Positions 12,566 to 26,200 of a DNA stretch of 64,000 bases are shown here, piece by piece. Both the position numbers and the translations under genes were made by a program. The notes below the pieces were generated by a model. The model did no database searches. It saw nothing but the letters and a program-made list of their open reading frames with translations, and had not been told where the DNA came from. The stretch covers positions 2,356,001 to 2,420,000 of the forward strand of contig JBHGNT010000021.1 of the NCBI GenBank assembly GCA_043228905.1, read 5' to 3'. Every line of letters begins with the position of its first letter. The first letter of the stretch is position 1. This DNA comes from Azolla caroliniana (taxonomy: Eukaryota > Polypodiophyta).

Positions 12566-13300
12566 TTATGAGCATGTCTCACAAATGAGATACTCTTTAT
12601 ATAGAATTGAAACCAAACTCTTAGCTTTAACCTTTTTAGTGTTGAGCCCTGTGTCCCATTTAACTATAGTTGTGCCATCTTCTACTAAAGAACCTCGTGG
12701 CAAACTTTCTACCCAATTTAAAAGATAACGTAGATTCTAAAATCAAACATTAGTGCATCTCCATACCAACCCTTCCTCTTGAAGTTGCACTAACAATTTC
12801 TCAAAGGATATGAATGGATTGGTTAAACATAAGAGTTATATGTTGTAACCATGCCACGTTCATACTTTGAATGCAGAGTGTGGATATATTTTCATACTAG
12901 CTCAATATTAGCCTTCATCATATCAATGATTTCAATCTCATATTGAAGGTGCGTTATCTGTGTGCTAAAGGCACCTACCTTCTCATCTTCTGTTAAGAAT
13001 GTCGTACTAATAAATAAACAAACTTAAAGTAAAAAAAGGTGGATTGATTGGATAGAGGAACTGAATCCTCTTGACCACCCCTGAGCTATGATCAAGACAT
13101 AACCAACCTACCACCAATGTCCCATACCCATGGATATTAGGATGATTAGTACTTTGGATATTAGGCAACACAATCATCACGACAAAACCCTAGTTTGGAC
13201 CATTGGCATCTCCAGACTTCAACCTTCCTACCTAATGTGTCTAATAAGGGTATCTAGGCCTTGTGTTTATACATGTTCCTAGGTCCCTTGAGTATATGTG

Positions 13301-13463
13301 TTTTTTTAAAAGACTTTCTATACATTGGTTCTCAAGTTCATGATAGTGCATGCATCTACCATTCTGTCTATCTAATCACATTTTTTAAAAGACTCTCTAT
13401 ACATTGGTTCTCAAGTTCATGATAGTGCATGCATCTATCTATCGTTCTGTCTATCTAATCACA
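13301..13463. repeat. Two-copy tandem repeat, ~82 bp unit
   Basis: Copies at 13301-13380 and 13381-13463 share TACATTGGTTCTCAAGTTCA and TCTGTCTATCTAATCACA. The second has a 4-bp TCTA/CTAT expansion. Few substitutions separate them, so the duplication is fairly recent. Confidence 0.85.
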
Positions 13464-14735
13464 TTAGTCCCTTTTTAACATTAGAACATACCCTTTCACT
13501 TATGTTTTGTAAATATTAGTGACCTACCCTTCCTTACTTCATGCGTATATAAGAGCTTCCCACACATATACTGTAAGGCTGATTTGGGAATTTAGATCTT
13601 GGTTTTACTTGTTATTTCATAGTGACCCCAAAATATTGTCTAAACATCTATTGACTTGAATGGGTGCTAAATCAATGTCAAACAAGGAATTATTTGTCCA
13701 TGTCATGAGTGCATACAATGTGTCCACATTGTTCCTCTTCTATTGTAAGGAATTTTCTAGAGTTTGAACAATCATGACAATTAGGTTATTTGGATTTATG
13801 GTTCCCACGGACTTGATTGTTGGTCTAGGTGTAGTGATTAGAAGTTCATATGTATCCATCATGGTGGTCATTTTGAACTTCCACAACATGTAGTTCATCT
13901 CACCAAGCTTTCATTGTAACATTATTGGTGACCATAGCTCCCTATAAGGAATCCCACTTGCATTTCCACTTGATGTCATAACCTCCACAAATGTTGTGTT
14001 ACCTGTTGTTGCCTCTGCACTCAATTCCTTTTCCAAAATGTGTCAACGAAGCACAATGGGGAATGTAAGCAGCAAGTATATTATGTTGACAATAATGCAT
14101 GATTACAACGAAGGGTTTTGTAAATGATTTCACTTAGGTGTTATTAACATCATTGCACATTCATTGACTTTGCATGATTGAAGAAGTTAGAAAAATGTCA
14201 CGAATCACATTCTAATGTTATATATTATGATGTTGTAAAGGTTGACAAAGGCTTGTAAACACGAGCACAACCATACATCCTACACTTATCCTAACTCAAG
14301 GCTTAAAAATTATATAAGCCTAATTTGTACCCAAACAACATATTATGTCAAATTATGACATTGTCAACTCTATCTTAAACATTAAGTCTTTATGGTGTGT
14401 AGATTCTTAAAACCTATGGGAACATTGATTACGTCAATTTGGAAATTTTGACTTTCTACTTTACACATACATTTCCATTGTTTTAAATCAATAAAATGAA
14501 CAACTATTTTGCATCTCGAGGTTAACGTTTCTCCAACTTAGACTTTAGAAGAATATATTACAATGGTTAATAACATGGCAAATGTTTATAAAACTATCCA
14601 TTTGATAACTTACTAAATAACAAAGATTCAATACACAACCTTATACTTCTATAAGCAATAAACTCAAATTAGATCAAAGGCTCTTGTATAGTTTCAAGAT
14701 GAATCACTTCAACTTGTAAAGAAACTATATACACC

Positions 14736-17700
14736 TTATAAAGAACTTAAATTCTCAATCATAATCATATCCTTGAGCCTTTGAAGGTTGGGGTCTTCCA
14801 TCTCAACTATGTAACTATCATCATCACTTATTTTCATATCAATATCTCTTTCATATGTTGCATCGCTTTCGACTAAGCTATTAGGAGTTGCTTCAATCTC
14901 GACTAAACCATTTGCATTTGCTTCGATCTCGACTAAGTTATCAATAGTTGCTTCAATCTCGACTACATTATTATTATTATCTTGAATCTCAACTACATCA
15001 TCAACTGCCTCGATCTTGACTACATTGTCATTAATTACTTCAATCTTAACTACATTGTCACTTTCCTCATTCTCATCAAGGCTGCCAACTTTTGCTTTCA
15101 TCAACATGTCCTCAAATGCTGCTTCAAAAAAACAAAAGTTCAATGAAACATGTTACATACTTCATCACAAGATTAAAAGAATCTCAAATTACAAAAGAGA
15201 AAAGGTTATTCTTAGCATTGTATATTTAGTGAACGGCTACCTGGGCCTGTCTTCATATATCAAAAGCATATGCATATACAAATTTGTTGAGATCATGTCA
15301 CCTTTTCTATGTTTCTCGCGTTCTAATGCCTCCTCTTGCTTGATCGCATCTCGCATGGCCTTTTCAGCCTGAAAAATATATTCAATTTTTTATGTAGAAC
15401 GATACTAAAAATGTTGTTATTCTCTTAACAATTTCTTACAACTTTTTCGATTGTTAATATTGAGAACAACCATTGTAAAATAACTCTAATCATATATGGT
15501 TTACAAATGGGCGGATCATGATACCTCCACACCTCCCTGTAGCCAAGCTTCTGCCAACCTCCTTTCTTTAGGGAAAACTGGAGAATCATCAAGGTATTTG
15601 AGCTGTTCAAAGAAGTAATATATCCTTTGATTCTAAAGACATTTTTCCAAAAGTAATGATTCTCTTTTTTACGGAATTATGTTCCAAAACTAAATAGTCA
15701 CAAGACATGGTTAGTCAATGATCTTTTAGTTGAGAAATTAAGACCATGGTCACTCGTAACAATTTAGCTTCATGAAGAATTTTCATTCTAGAGGTTAGGA
15801 AGCAAAATACTCACATTTTCCATGAGTGTAATGGTATTTTTACGGTAATGACGTGTTTTGCTAACTATCGGATTCCCAGTCATTCGCAACAAGTTGAGAG
15901 TTAAACCTCTAATCACCTACACATACCACCAATTCCCTTCACATCTCATATACAAATAACCTTCAGAATAGTAGTATATTTTGACCTTTGTGTTGCACTA
16001 AGTTTATAAACACAAGAAAGTGTTTTCAAATTTTATTAATAGAGAAGGGGCAATAATCACCTTCAAGGCACCTTCCTCATCTAATTTGTTGTTGGAAATA
16101 TCAAGTGACTGCAAACTCTTACATTCCTAAGAAATTAAAAAAATGAAACCATTAGATGGTTGTGAGCACTCTTTCATGAAACTTAAGAGGATTGATATCT
16201 TACAGACAAGTGCGCAACATCCTCCTCTGTACGGATGCGGTTGCCAGACACATTTAAGTTTTTCAAGAAGCAACAAGATGACAAACCTTTGATTTCTTTT
16301 ATCTACAAAATGCATGGATGAAAGTGACTTACATCATTCTCTAAGATTTCGATAATCAATGTAAACTCAGAGATTACATGGTTGTCAGATAAGTTGATTG
16401 TATCCAAACACTTGAGATGATCTAACCCTTTGATGTGCTCAACCAAATTCTGCATGCTTAAACAATATAACAACCATCATTCTTTACATCCTATATAGTT
16501 TGAGGATATAAAAAACTTAAAATCAATTTCCGTGGTAGAGCATTCACCTGATTCAAAAACAAACAAGAAAGCTCCAAACAAGTGTCCAAACCTTCGATTA
16601 CAGAAATGGCTGCAAGGTAAATGCAAAATTGAGACTCTTGGATATGCTAGTTCCATACATCTTGTTTTTTATCCCCAAGCAACTGACACTCTTGATAATT
16701 TGTCAATAATTAATTCAAATTTCCTTTAAAATCTCCGTAAATCTTGACATTCTCTTAGTATGTTCCTTTACAAATAGGTGGATTGGTTATAATTCTCAAG
16801 ATATCGATTGATTTTTTATTCTAGAAATGTTGATACAATATGGCCTTAGCCATGCCACAAAAACAAACATGTATGTGGTATTTAATAGTGTCACCTCACA
16901 TAGAAAATTGTGTAATATGATAAAATACATCACTATCTTTTTTATTCACTAGAGCTTACCATTGCATTCTAAGTGCAACGATCGCAAGCCTGTGTAGGCT
17001 TCTAGATTCTTGATTTGGACAATGCCCTGAAAGCACTTTCCCCTTTATTAGCTTCTATGCATGTTTACATTAAAAAATGATAGGTTATTTTTGTTACATA
17101 ATCAAACTAGTAGTTCTACATAATCACCAATGCTACCTTTTGTTGTAGATATAGAACATCATTTAACTTTGGGCAACTAGAGTACCTACGAAAAAACTAA
17201 TTAAAGATAATCAGTACACCATAAATAATCCAAGCCAAAACAAAACAAAAAAATATGCCTCAAAACCCCTTGCATAATTCCCTCTATAAAAATAATCTCT
17301 CTTGTCCACTCTATACCTCAATGTCTTTCTTTATTTACCCAAATGCCCCTAGGTTTTTGAAGAGTGAACTTGTTCAACCCATGAAAGAGAAATGATAATG
17401 CATATTATGGCATATTGGCGACCAATCTAGAAAATATGTCGGGAAAGGTCCAAAATATCCATGAATCTATCTTTATATCCATTAATATCCCTAACTTTTC
17501 ATTATTTCCTCCCAAATATACCCATGGATAACACACACAAGAGCAATTATATGATTATGTAGTATTATTTATTGATCCCCTCTATATAGAAAGATGGATG
17601 GGAAAGCATCAAAACACATCAAAAGTATTCTTCATTTCTTCAATACCCTCAAGTAATCGTTATGTCTCCAAAATAACTCGTGTTTTCAGTAATTCACAAA

Positions 17701-17830
17701 AGCCCTTGAATAGAGAATCCATGAAAACATGTGGCCATGTGATAGATATTATGGAGAGTAGATTCTCTCTGTCTCTCTCTGTGCCTCCCTACATATATAT
17801 ACATATACATATACATATACATACATACAT

Positions 17831-17884
<54 letters not shown>

Positions 17885-18078
17885 GTATATGTATATATAT
17901 ATGTAAAGGGGTTGATTCATTCATTCTCAACTTTTGAACAACCATGGGGAGACTGTAGTGATAACATATAGTAAGGATAAGAACATACGGAAAATGAAGA
18001 AGAGGAAGAAAATGATGCTTACAGTTTGAGCTCTTTGCAGAGTTTCTTGAGGGATTCTGCATTCATGTCGAAGCCCAT
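14736..18078 (-). CDS. DNAAF1: Dynein axonemal assembly factor 1 homologue (ODA7/LRRC50 type), 11 exons, 367 aa
   Basis: A cytoplasmic leucine-rich-repeat protein needed to pre-assemble axonemal dynein arms. Exons (5' to 3'): 18023-18078, 17137-17185, 16960-17026, 16548-16609, 16378-16449, 16204-16302, 16061-16126, 15815-15916, 15525-15602, 15302-15368, 14736-15121. All junctions are GT/AG and all phases agree. It opens [20 protein letters not shown], then LNDVLYL and [14 protein letters not shown], the family hallmarks. LRRs span about residues 22-190, including [17 protein letters not shown] and [14 protein letters not shown]. The cap [20 protein letters not shown] matches the family's LDDRPVFPK-AEAWARGG. 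Residues ~218-245 are a charged helix. The last exon is acidic with NVVEIEA repeats. Exon 5 has an alternative donor at 16333 that would insert 15 residues; I chose 16378 because it keeps the LRR spacing. Shorter than human DNAAF1. Very sure of the family. Confidence 0.92.
14830..15065 (-). repeat. ~30-bp acidic coding repeat in the last DNAAF1 exon
   Basis: About seven imperfect copies encode ~10-residue units around NVVKIEA / NLVEIEA / GLVEIEA. This C-terminal acidic array follows the conserved LRR and cap region and is probably lineage-specific. Confidence 0.8.
17794..17912. repeat. Compound CATA/CA/TA microsatellite in DNAAF1 intron 1
   Basis: ACAT tetranucleotides, then a CA dinucleotide run, then TA/GTATA. 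It lies between DNAAF1 exons 1 and 2. Open frames across it are repeat artefacts. Confidence 0.9.
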
Positions 18079-20203
18079 ATCTCTGTGATTCTCCAAACAA
18101 ACAACAAAAAGTGGAGCGAAGAAGAAGAGGAGGAAAAGTTGTGCGTTTTTTCACTTCGTTGATCTCTTCTCATTGAAAACGTTAGTTAAGTTAGTTATTC
18201 ATTTCTATTCTCTTGTTTCTCTTATAGGCCATTTTGGCCTCTTAAAAGACGTTAATATATCTTTTTTTCTTTCTTACCCATCCACTTTTCTTTAATTTGG
18301 CTAATTTGCCCCTATCTTGTCCATCCCCAAAAAATTCTTACCTTCGCCTCTTTTAGCAGCACTATGAAACTTACTAAAACGGTTTACCCAAATGCCCATC
18401 TAAGTTGTGATATGTAACTTATTGCATATCGAGTGGCGACCAATTGCAATGAATTATCATCAAAACTCCTTGAAAACACATGTACCATCTCGTTTTCCTT
18501 AATCTCCTATCAAGCCCATATGTTTTGCTTGCATTTTTCCTAATCTAGCATTTTGTTTATTAAATTATCAAAATTCCTCGAATGTGGCCCTTGGTTTTTT
18601 CTTCTTTTGCCATGCCCCTATGTTTTTTAGTTATTTCGTCCTCAGATCTTTGTCATCGGCATTATTATTATTGTCAAGAACTCCTCGAGCATCAAAGTGG
18701 TGGTTTGGCTTCCTTTGCTTCAATTGTCCAATTTCTCTTTGATTTGGCCACCCATAACACCTTCACCCACTTTTCTTCCAAGAACTACTCCTATTACTCC
18801 TCCAAAGTTGATATGAACTTCATACATGTGCAATGAATGTTGTGTCTACTCCATCAAAATTGTGACGTACGTATCATGCCATGTATCCTATCAAGTTCCA
18901 TTTGTTTGATACCCTTTCCACAACCAAATGATTATGAAGGCTCTAAAACCCTAGTTTGATCTCACACCTTGTATTTGTCATGGTGTTTCACCTAGGATTA
19001 TGATTCATGGCAATGGAACTAACAATAATACCAAATTAGTTAGTTTCACTCATCACAAAAACATTCAAAGCATTGATATTCCCACTCTTCTATTTGTCAT
19101 GGATTTTCACCTAGGATTATGACACAAAATCAATGTCATTACCAAATTAGTTTCACCAAAACATACAAAACAATTATCTTCCTTCATCCATATCCCTCAA
19201 TCAACTCCTCTATTACTAAGGAGTTCCTCCTCTAAGCGTCGTTTTACTCCTATGCAAAGGACTCAATAACGAGGAATCCAAAATTGCATGCCTCATGAAA
19301 TTCCCAAATGCTTCCCATTACTAATACCATAAGAATGTAACATGAGAAAGCAAGAAAAACAAAAGATTACATGTCAAAACCCAATCCAAAATCATTGCCA
19401 TGTTTCTACAATTCATCTACTTGTTGAAAATTTTGAACTTTGTAACCATTGTCCCAATTATCAAGGTTAGGGTTTGGGTTCACATATGCTGTAAGCCTGA
19501 TATGTAATCTTTTTGAGGTGATCTCACTGGACTCAAATAAATTATTAGTTAGTGCTTCAGCATTATTTCCGAGGATTCACTCACCTTAAATTGTAGGCTG
19601 ATGTTCCTTACCATAGGTCCACTTATATGTGGACAATGAACTACTTTCATACCTCAAACCTAACCACGAGATTTAACCACATTTATTCCATTGAGTTAAA
19701 ATTTATAAACATCGGTCCACATGTACCAAAATTTTAGATATTTGCATAAATCCACAATCAATTAGTTTGATGTGACTACAAAATATTTGACAGATTTGTA
19801 GGGGTAAACACACTATGTCTAAAACTTACAGTTTACGAAGTATTCATATACATTGGTCTATGATGCACCTTGACTAATACACACCATAAACTTTGATTCT
19901 TTTAAATTACATAATTTCAAGCATTTCCTTGAAACTTTACATTCTTCAAATATAAATTATTGTACAAATGTTATTTATTTTACATGCATAAAAGGACAAT
20001 TTTCCTCTCACTAGATTTTCACTTATAAATGGTAATAGTTGTTGGGTGCAAGGTCCTCTAGATGTATGTGCCACTATTACTCAACACTGGGGATCCTTCA
20101 CAACACAATATCTTTCCTTCACCTTGGAACACATAAGACATCAAGTTCAATTACTCTCTATACAGTAGCCCAAATCTTCGATATAATAATATTACCCATT
20201 ACT
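18079..20203. other. Intergenic region between the DNAAF1 5' end and the PAP 3' end
   Basis: The sequence just above 18078 must contain the DNAAF1 promoter, but I cannot place a convincing TATA element. A diverged ~100 bp tandem duplication sharing TTTCACCTAGGATTATGA lies near 18970-19170. No gene is seen. Confidence 0.45.
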
Positions 20204-23200
20204 TTACTCAATCCTTACACTTGTTTTCCAATATTGGTTATTGAGCCAATAAGAATCAGCCATGACTGCGTCTCCATCTTGATTGCGATGCCAATAGAAT
20301 AATGCATGCGTTCGGTTCACGATATCAAAAATACCATGGCCAAAACTAGCCTCTCGAACTGCCGAGTACTCGGGTTGTGGATCAATGTATCTGGACACAT
20401 GATCAAATAAAAAATATATGCATTCACTGACAAATATAAGCCACCAAAAAATGTCATAGAAAGACCTACAATACAAGCTATCGATATATGCATTATTATA
20501 TGTAAGCATTTGCAAGAAAAAGGATATGCATTCACACAAAAATGGCATTGGAAGACATTACAAGCTAGATATGCTACAAATCTATGCATTCACATGCTAC
20601 ACGCTACCAATATATGCATCCACAAAACATGGCATATAAACACACCAGAGAAGGGATCAATCTATGTATTTGCAAAAACATAGTACATTAAGTCACAAAT
20701 GCAAGCTATCCAATATATACAATAACCAAAAAGGTCATAGAAAGATACAAATAAAAAATATATATGGCACAAAATACAACATATTATATGCATCAACCGA
20801 AGGGGAAAAGAAAGATAAACAATACACCATGAGTGGTTCTTACTGCGAAGCAAGTCCTTCTACATTTCCTCCATCTCCAATGACAACATAGACTGGAGCA
20901 TCATCATTCAAAACCGGTAAACAATCACCATTCATCAAATCTGATTTAATGTTTGATACACTGAACTGCAGGATCACACCAAACATAACATTTGTAAGAC
21001 TTCAAAAAGAGAATTCAACCAACATATCCCAAAAGTAGTTAAAAACCTTCAAAAGTTTTAAAGGGTTTCAAAAAGCTCTTCAAAGAGAACATACCGTTCT
21101 TTCAAAGGCATGCACATGTCCTGAAAAAACAATATCCACTTTGTATTCTACAAACCATGCCTCAAAGACATTTCGCATTGCCTCCCCTTCCATATAGTGA
21201 GCTGAATTGCTATTGTAAAATGAGATATGCATTATAATAATGAGCCATGGCGTCTTTGTTCTGTCTACTTTCGGAAGTTCTTCTTTAAGCCAGTTGTACT
21301 GTGGACTATATTTAACTGTCCAACAAAGTTAATCACATGCCAAACATAAAACCGAGAAAGAAAGTAGCATTAAAGTTGAATGAAGGTTTCCTCACCAAAG
21401 GCAGAGTAAGATGATAACACAATGATATATGCTGGGCCACGCTGGATCGAGTACCAAAGTGGAGAAGTGCTTTTTGAAGATGCATAAGGAGTCTTTAACC
21501 GATGTATGAAAGACTTGAAGTCACCATGCTCTCCCTAGAATACAAATATTTGTTTCCATTTTCCAAATGAGAAAATGTTAAATATGCAACCACACAAAAA
21601 AATGAAACAAAAATCGTCCTGACTTGTAAGCTATTCGTTGGGAGTTCAAATCAATCACTATCCCGTGAAAAGAAATGAAGAGAAAATTAAAGATGATAAG
21701 AAATGTTAAGAGAAAAAAGAAGATTTAATGCAAAACTTATAAATATTTCCAAAAAGGAAGGAACCAAAAAAAGTAAAGCCTTTCAGTGTAAACCTAACAA
21801 TGTTAGAAAAAAACAGTGTGGAACTCAAACAAATATGGAAGAAAAAAGACAAACGAAAAGAATAAAGAGTGAAGAGTGAAACTCACAAATGTTAAGGAAT
21901 ACAGACGGCAATAAATAATCATGCAAGTGAAAAACTCATATTTTAGGAAAAAATGGGAAGAAAAAACAAGAAAATGAAGTGCAGAACTCAGAAACATTCA
22001 AGAAAGGAAAAGGGGCAAACTATTGACTTACAAATTTTGGTCCCCATTCCATATCGTGGTTTCCAGCAGCCCATATCCAAGGCTGATATGCAGTGCTACG
22101 TTCAACAAATCGACCCCAGGTATCCCACCTATTATTATCATAAAATGGATACTTGTCTGCATATGCACAATCCCCAACAAATAAAACTGTCTGGCCTTTG
22201 CTTTTCATATAATGTTGTAAGGTACTATTGGAGTCTGCTGTCTGCCCAAGATCTCCTGAAATTGTATTCAATTGAATGATAAAATCAGGTTCAATTACCC
22301 AGAACATTGTTTGCATTGGATTTGGATTTGCAAGATAAATAAAATCCAATTGCCAAAAATATGGGAAACAAAAGTTGATCACCAATAAGTCCAAAAGTGT
22401 AAGGGACATCTGGTCCTGATTCCGGAGGTGTAGTGAATGAAAATTCACGAGACACATTCGCGTCTCCAATCTTGTAGAAATAGGTTGTACTATACTGTGA
22501 ATAATCCATCCAGTACAGGATATTAGAAACATGTTTAAACCAGCTTTCTAGAACACAAAATTTGGAGGAAGTTCAAAATAAGAAAACAAACAAAAATCTC
22601 CATTACTGAATACCTCAAGATCTTGAATAGTGCAATGATGTATAAATCCAGAGGTATAATTATATGCAGAATATTGTATGGCAAGCTCGGCGGTGGCGGC
22701 AAATGAGTAGTTTTCAGCACTCGTGCCATAGTAGACAATTGAAGAGCCAGGATGATCAGGAGTCACCCATGATATGATGATGGACGTCCCATAAAAATCA
22801 CCTTGTGTAATGTGTACCTTTCCAAACAAAACTGCCCAATCAATTTTATTTTATTATGTTATGTGTATACATTATAGGTGTAAAGATAATATCTCACAGT
22901 GTTGGATCATTGTTACAAGTTGGATACACCTACACTAGGAGATCATTGGAGCGGCCTCTTTATCCATGAGTTTTGCATAAGCGGACTGAGGGTGATAACT
23001 TGATATTTCATGTTGGTATCCAGATATAGCATCGTGGTTGGCTACACAGTTTAAGGATAGATATACTACCCTGTTATCAGAACTGTTCAAATGGACTGGC
23101 CTAGTGTCTAAAGAATGGACACGTGCATTATTAAACTAGGCAATAGCACAGGGTTTAACTCAATATTTGGCAGGATAAATGTATCAAGACAGTATACAGA

Positions 23201-26200
23201 GGGAAAAGAAAACCAACTCCCTCACTATTCTACAATTATGTCTTACAGTTAAACTTCTACAGTTTAGGCTCTGGGATGAAAAACACACCAAGAGAACTGC
23301 GGGACAATCAAGTTTCCGACCCAAACCCAACACTATTCCCCATCTTGTTTTTCTGTGGGTAGTAATGGAAGCAAGTCGCCTTAAAGTGAAAAAAATGTGT
23401 TATTGTTTTTAGATTTCAATAAGGCTTTCAATACAATCCCAACAACTTGGGAGTACTACAAACATGCATTTAAATAAACGTGGCTCAGCACCAGCAAGTA
23501 AGAAGAGGACCAAAGACAATTGAGGGCTTCTTTAGAGAGTTCATGGGCACCATGGAGGTGAAACAAGGATGCCCTCTATCACCCACTCTATTCGGTCAAT
23601 GTATCTGTCAATTAGAATAGTTCATTCACGAAGCCATAAGAGAAAATGGAAAACCAGCCAATGGACATTTCACAGTATTGCTTCTGATTTGCACACATGA
23701 TGCCTTACTTTTGGCAAATTCAACGGAGACTGCAAAAGCTATTAAATATGGTACACATAATTTGCGAGCATTGGGATCTGGCAGTCAATGTGGCTATCTG
23801 AAAGTTAGCAGCTGGTAGGGTATGGTGGAAACTCTGCTTTACAATACTGAGGTTTGGTTACAAAGTATTTCAGCAAGCTTGTGGAATGAAAAGAGAATAA
23901 AAAAACTAAGTCCTACACCGTCATTTCGCTTTAGAGAACACAACCCCAGGCTCAGTAATGGATCCAGAAACTGGAAGAATCCCATTAGAGTTTTATGACC
24001 TTCAAAGAGTTTACACATACATATTGAAATTAAGGACAATGATTCGAAAGTTCCTCACCAAGGGTGCAAGAGAAATTTGATTCTTATGAAAAGAAAAACC
24101 ACAAAAGCAATTTTCTTTCATCCAACTAGGTTTAAGACATCCAGAACTTTCAAGATGACATGTTGAAGAATTTCTGGATGTGTGGATGTGAATGTAGAGG
24201 AAAAGATTGGAACAGGAGAACACAAGTCGATGTTTTACTCAGCCATTGAAACTAGCATAAGGAAGCTGCAAAAGGCAGTAAAACTCCTATCGAAATACCA
24301 ATTTTACTTAATTTCCCCACCAGAGAAGTTCTATATAGCAAACAAAAGATCTACTAAGATATTCCCTTGCTATGAACTAATTTCACATCTAGAAGCCTAG
24401 GTTCCTCCTGAACAAAGACTTTGGCACTCTATTGCCCCAAAAATTGGCACCAATTCCAGTATTTCATTTTTTTGACAACTAATTGAAGATAACACAACAA
24501 GACAGAGCCCAAAACCTGGAAACATAGCTAGCTGTTCAAGGTTATTTCAGCACTATAACCCATATATACAGCTTCCTAAGTATTCTCTGCTTAGCTATAA
24601 TTCTTGTGCAGTTTTGCTCTCTAATAGGACTCTTTTTTCTCTCCAAAACTGATTTTCGAGTTTACACCAAAAGAATGGCATTCAGTAAGGCAAGCGTTTC
24701 TGATGCTACCAAGTGACATCTCTTCAAAACTAAAAGTCTTTGCCCTCTCCCTTATCCACACTCATAACTTTTAAGTTAATTTATGTAGGGCCACAATTAA
24801 AGAGGCTTTATTGGACACAACTTAAAAGTTGGATGTACACACATCCAAGTGCATCTGAAACCAATGCTAACTGGACTACTACATGTTGATTTAGGGCCTG
24901 TCAGCTGTGGCATCTCAGGTCTATAGAACACTGTCCATGATATGTCATTTTGCCCTATTACAAAATCATTTTGCAGTAAAAATAATAGAAAATCTTAAAT
25001 AGTGTAACAAAAGCAAGCAACATATCACGTTCAGGTGACATCCACACTGAAGCCCTGTACACGGAATGAAGAGCAGGCCATCATATAGCTAAATTTGATT
25101 ACCAAGGGTAGCAGACTAAGCCCCAAGCTCATAGAAGAGAGTTAGACATATCATTACACTGATGCTATATTTTTTTCGACATATCAGAAACAGAAGAACA
25201 TGTTCCTTTGGAGTGCCTCGCATATGAGGCCATCACCAGGAATTCGCACAAGGTTGTACTAGTTTCTAGAATTCCCAATGAGGAACAAACCATCATCAAA
25301 AACAGTATACATTTTCATTGATCTCAACTTAATCAGAGTACCAAACTCATAGAATATGTCACCAGTGACATTCAGAAACAAACTTGCTTTTTATTTTCAG
25401 GTTTCATTTTTTGTATTCGTATTTTGTTTCTTCTTTTCTTTCTACCATTTTAAAATTCTCCCCTACTAAGCAAAGTGCTTAATAACATTTGATTGGTTCT
25501 ATGGGTCATTTTTGGGCCCCATTGGACATTAATATATCATCATCATCATCATCTTGGATGCACCATCTCTCATCTCAGCTCACTCAAAGACTAGTGAAAC
25601 ATCACACAATACCTCATTCAGCCAGCTAAAGACTAGGAATACATGGATAAAGGGAACAAGAGTTAGAGATGAAGATGATCTTCTATCAAGATTCCACATC
25701 ACAGAGATGACCTTCTTTTTTCTGAAAACTCAATAATGAGGAACTTCTTTGGATTTGGTGGAAGAATTCTATGTGAAGAACTCGGCACTTTTTTAGATTA
25801 TATACAAAATTTGATTATTTGATCATCCGAAACTCTGGTGAGTTTGTTGCTTTATTTCTAAGCAGAATAAATCTTTAGGGCAATGTCTTTTACTGAGTCG
25901 TGGAAGCAATCATTCCTTAAATGGAAAGAGCCAGAAAATCTTGATGAACCAAGATTATTCTTTCTGGGACTATTATCACACAACGTGTACCCAGGGTCCC
26001 AACATCATTGTACTTTGAACACAACCTTGCAGTTAAATCAGGCAACTCTGGAGTATTTTGTTTAGTGATTTATTTACTAGGCATAGTATAAGACTATTTA
26101 TATGGATTTATAAGAGGATTTATCGGGTAACCTTCGGTCTCATTGATCACTTTAGCCTACTTATGATGTTAAGTAACATTTTACTTCTCAACATATGTGT

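Larger units (their letters stand above)
12201..14735. other. Intergenic region, 3' flank of the DNAAF1 homologue
   Basis: AT-rich with no recognised gene. A tandem ~82-bp duplication lies at 13301-13463 and a tRNA-derived SINE-like unit near 12490-12565; both are listed separately. Confidence 0.5.

Noticed and set aside
17598-18062. Two open frames (102 and 122 codons) around the CATA/CA repeat
   Set aside because: Both are produced by the microsatellite in DNAAF1 intron 1; the minus-strand one also overlaps exon 1 in the wrong frame.
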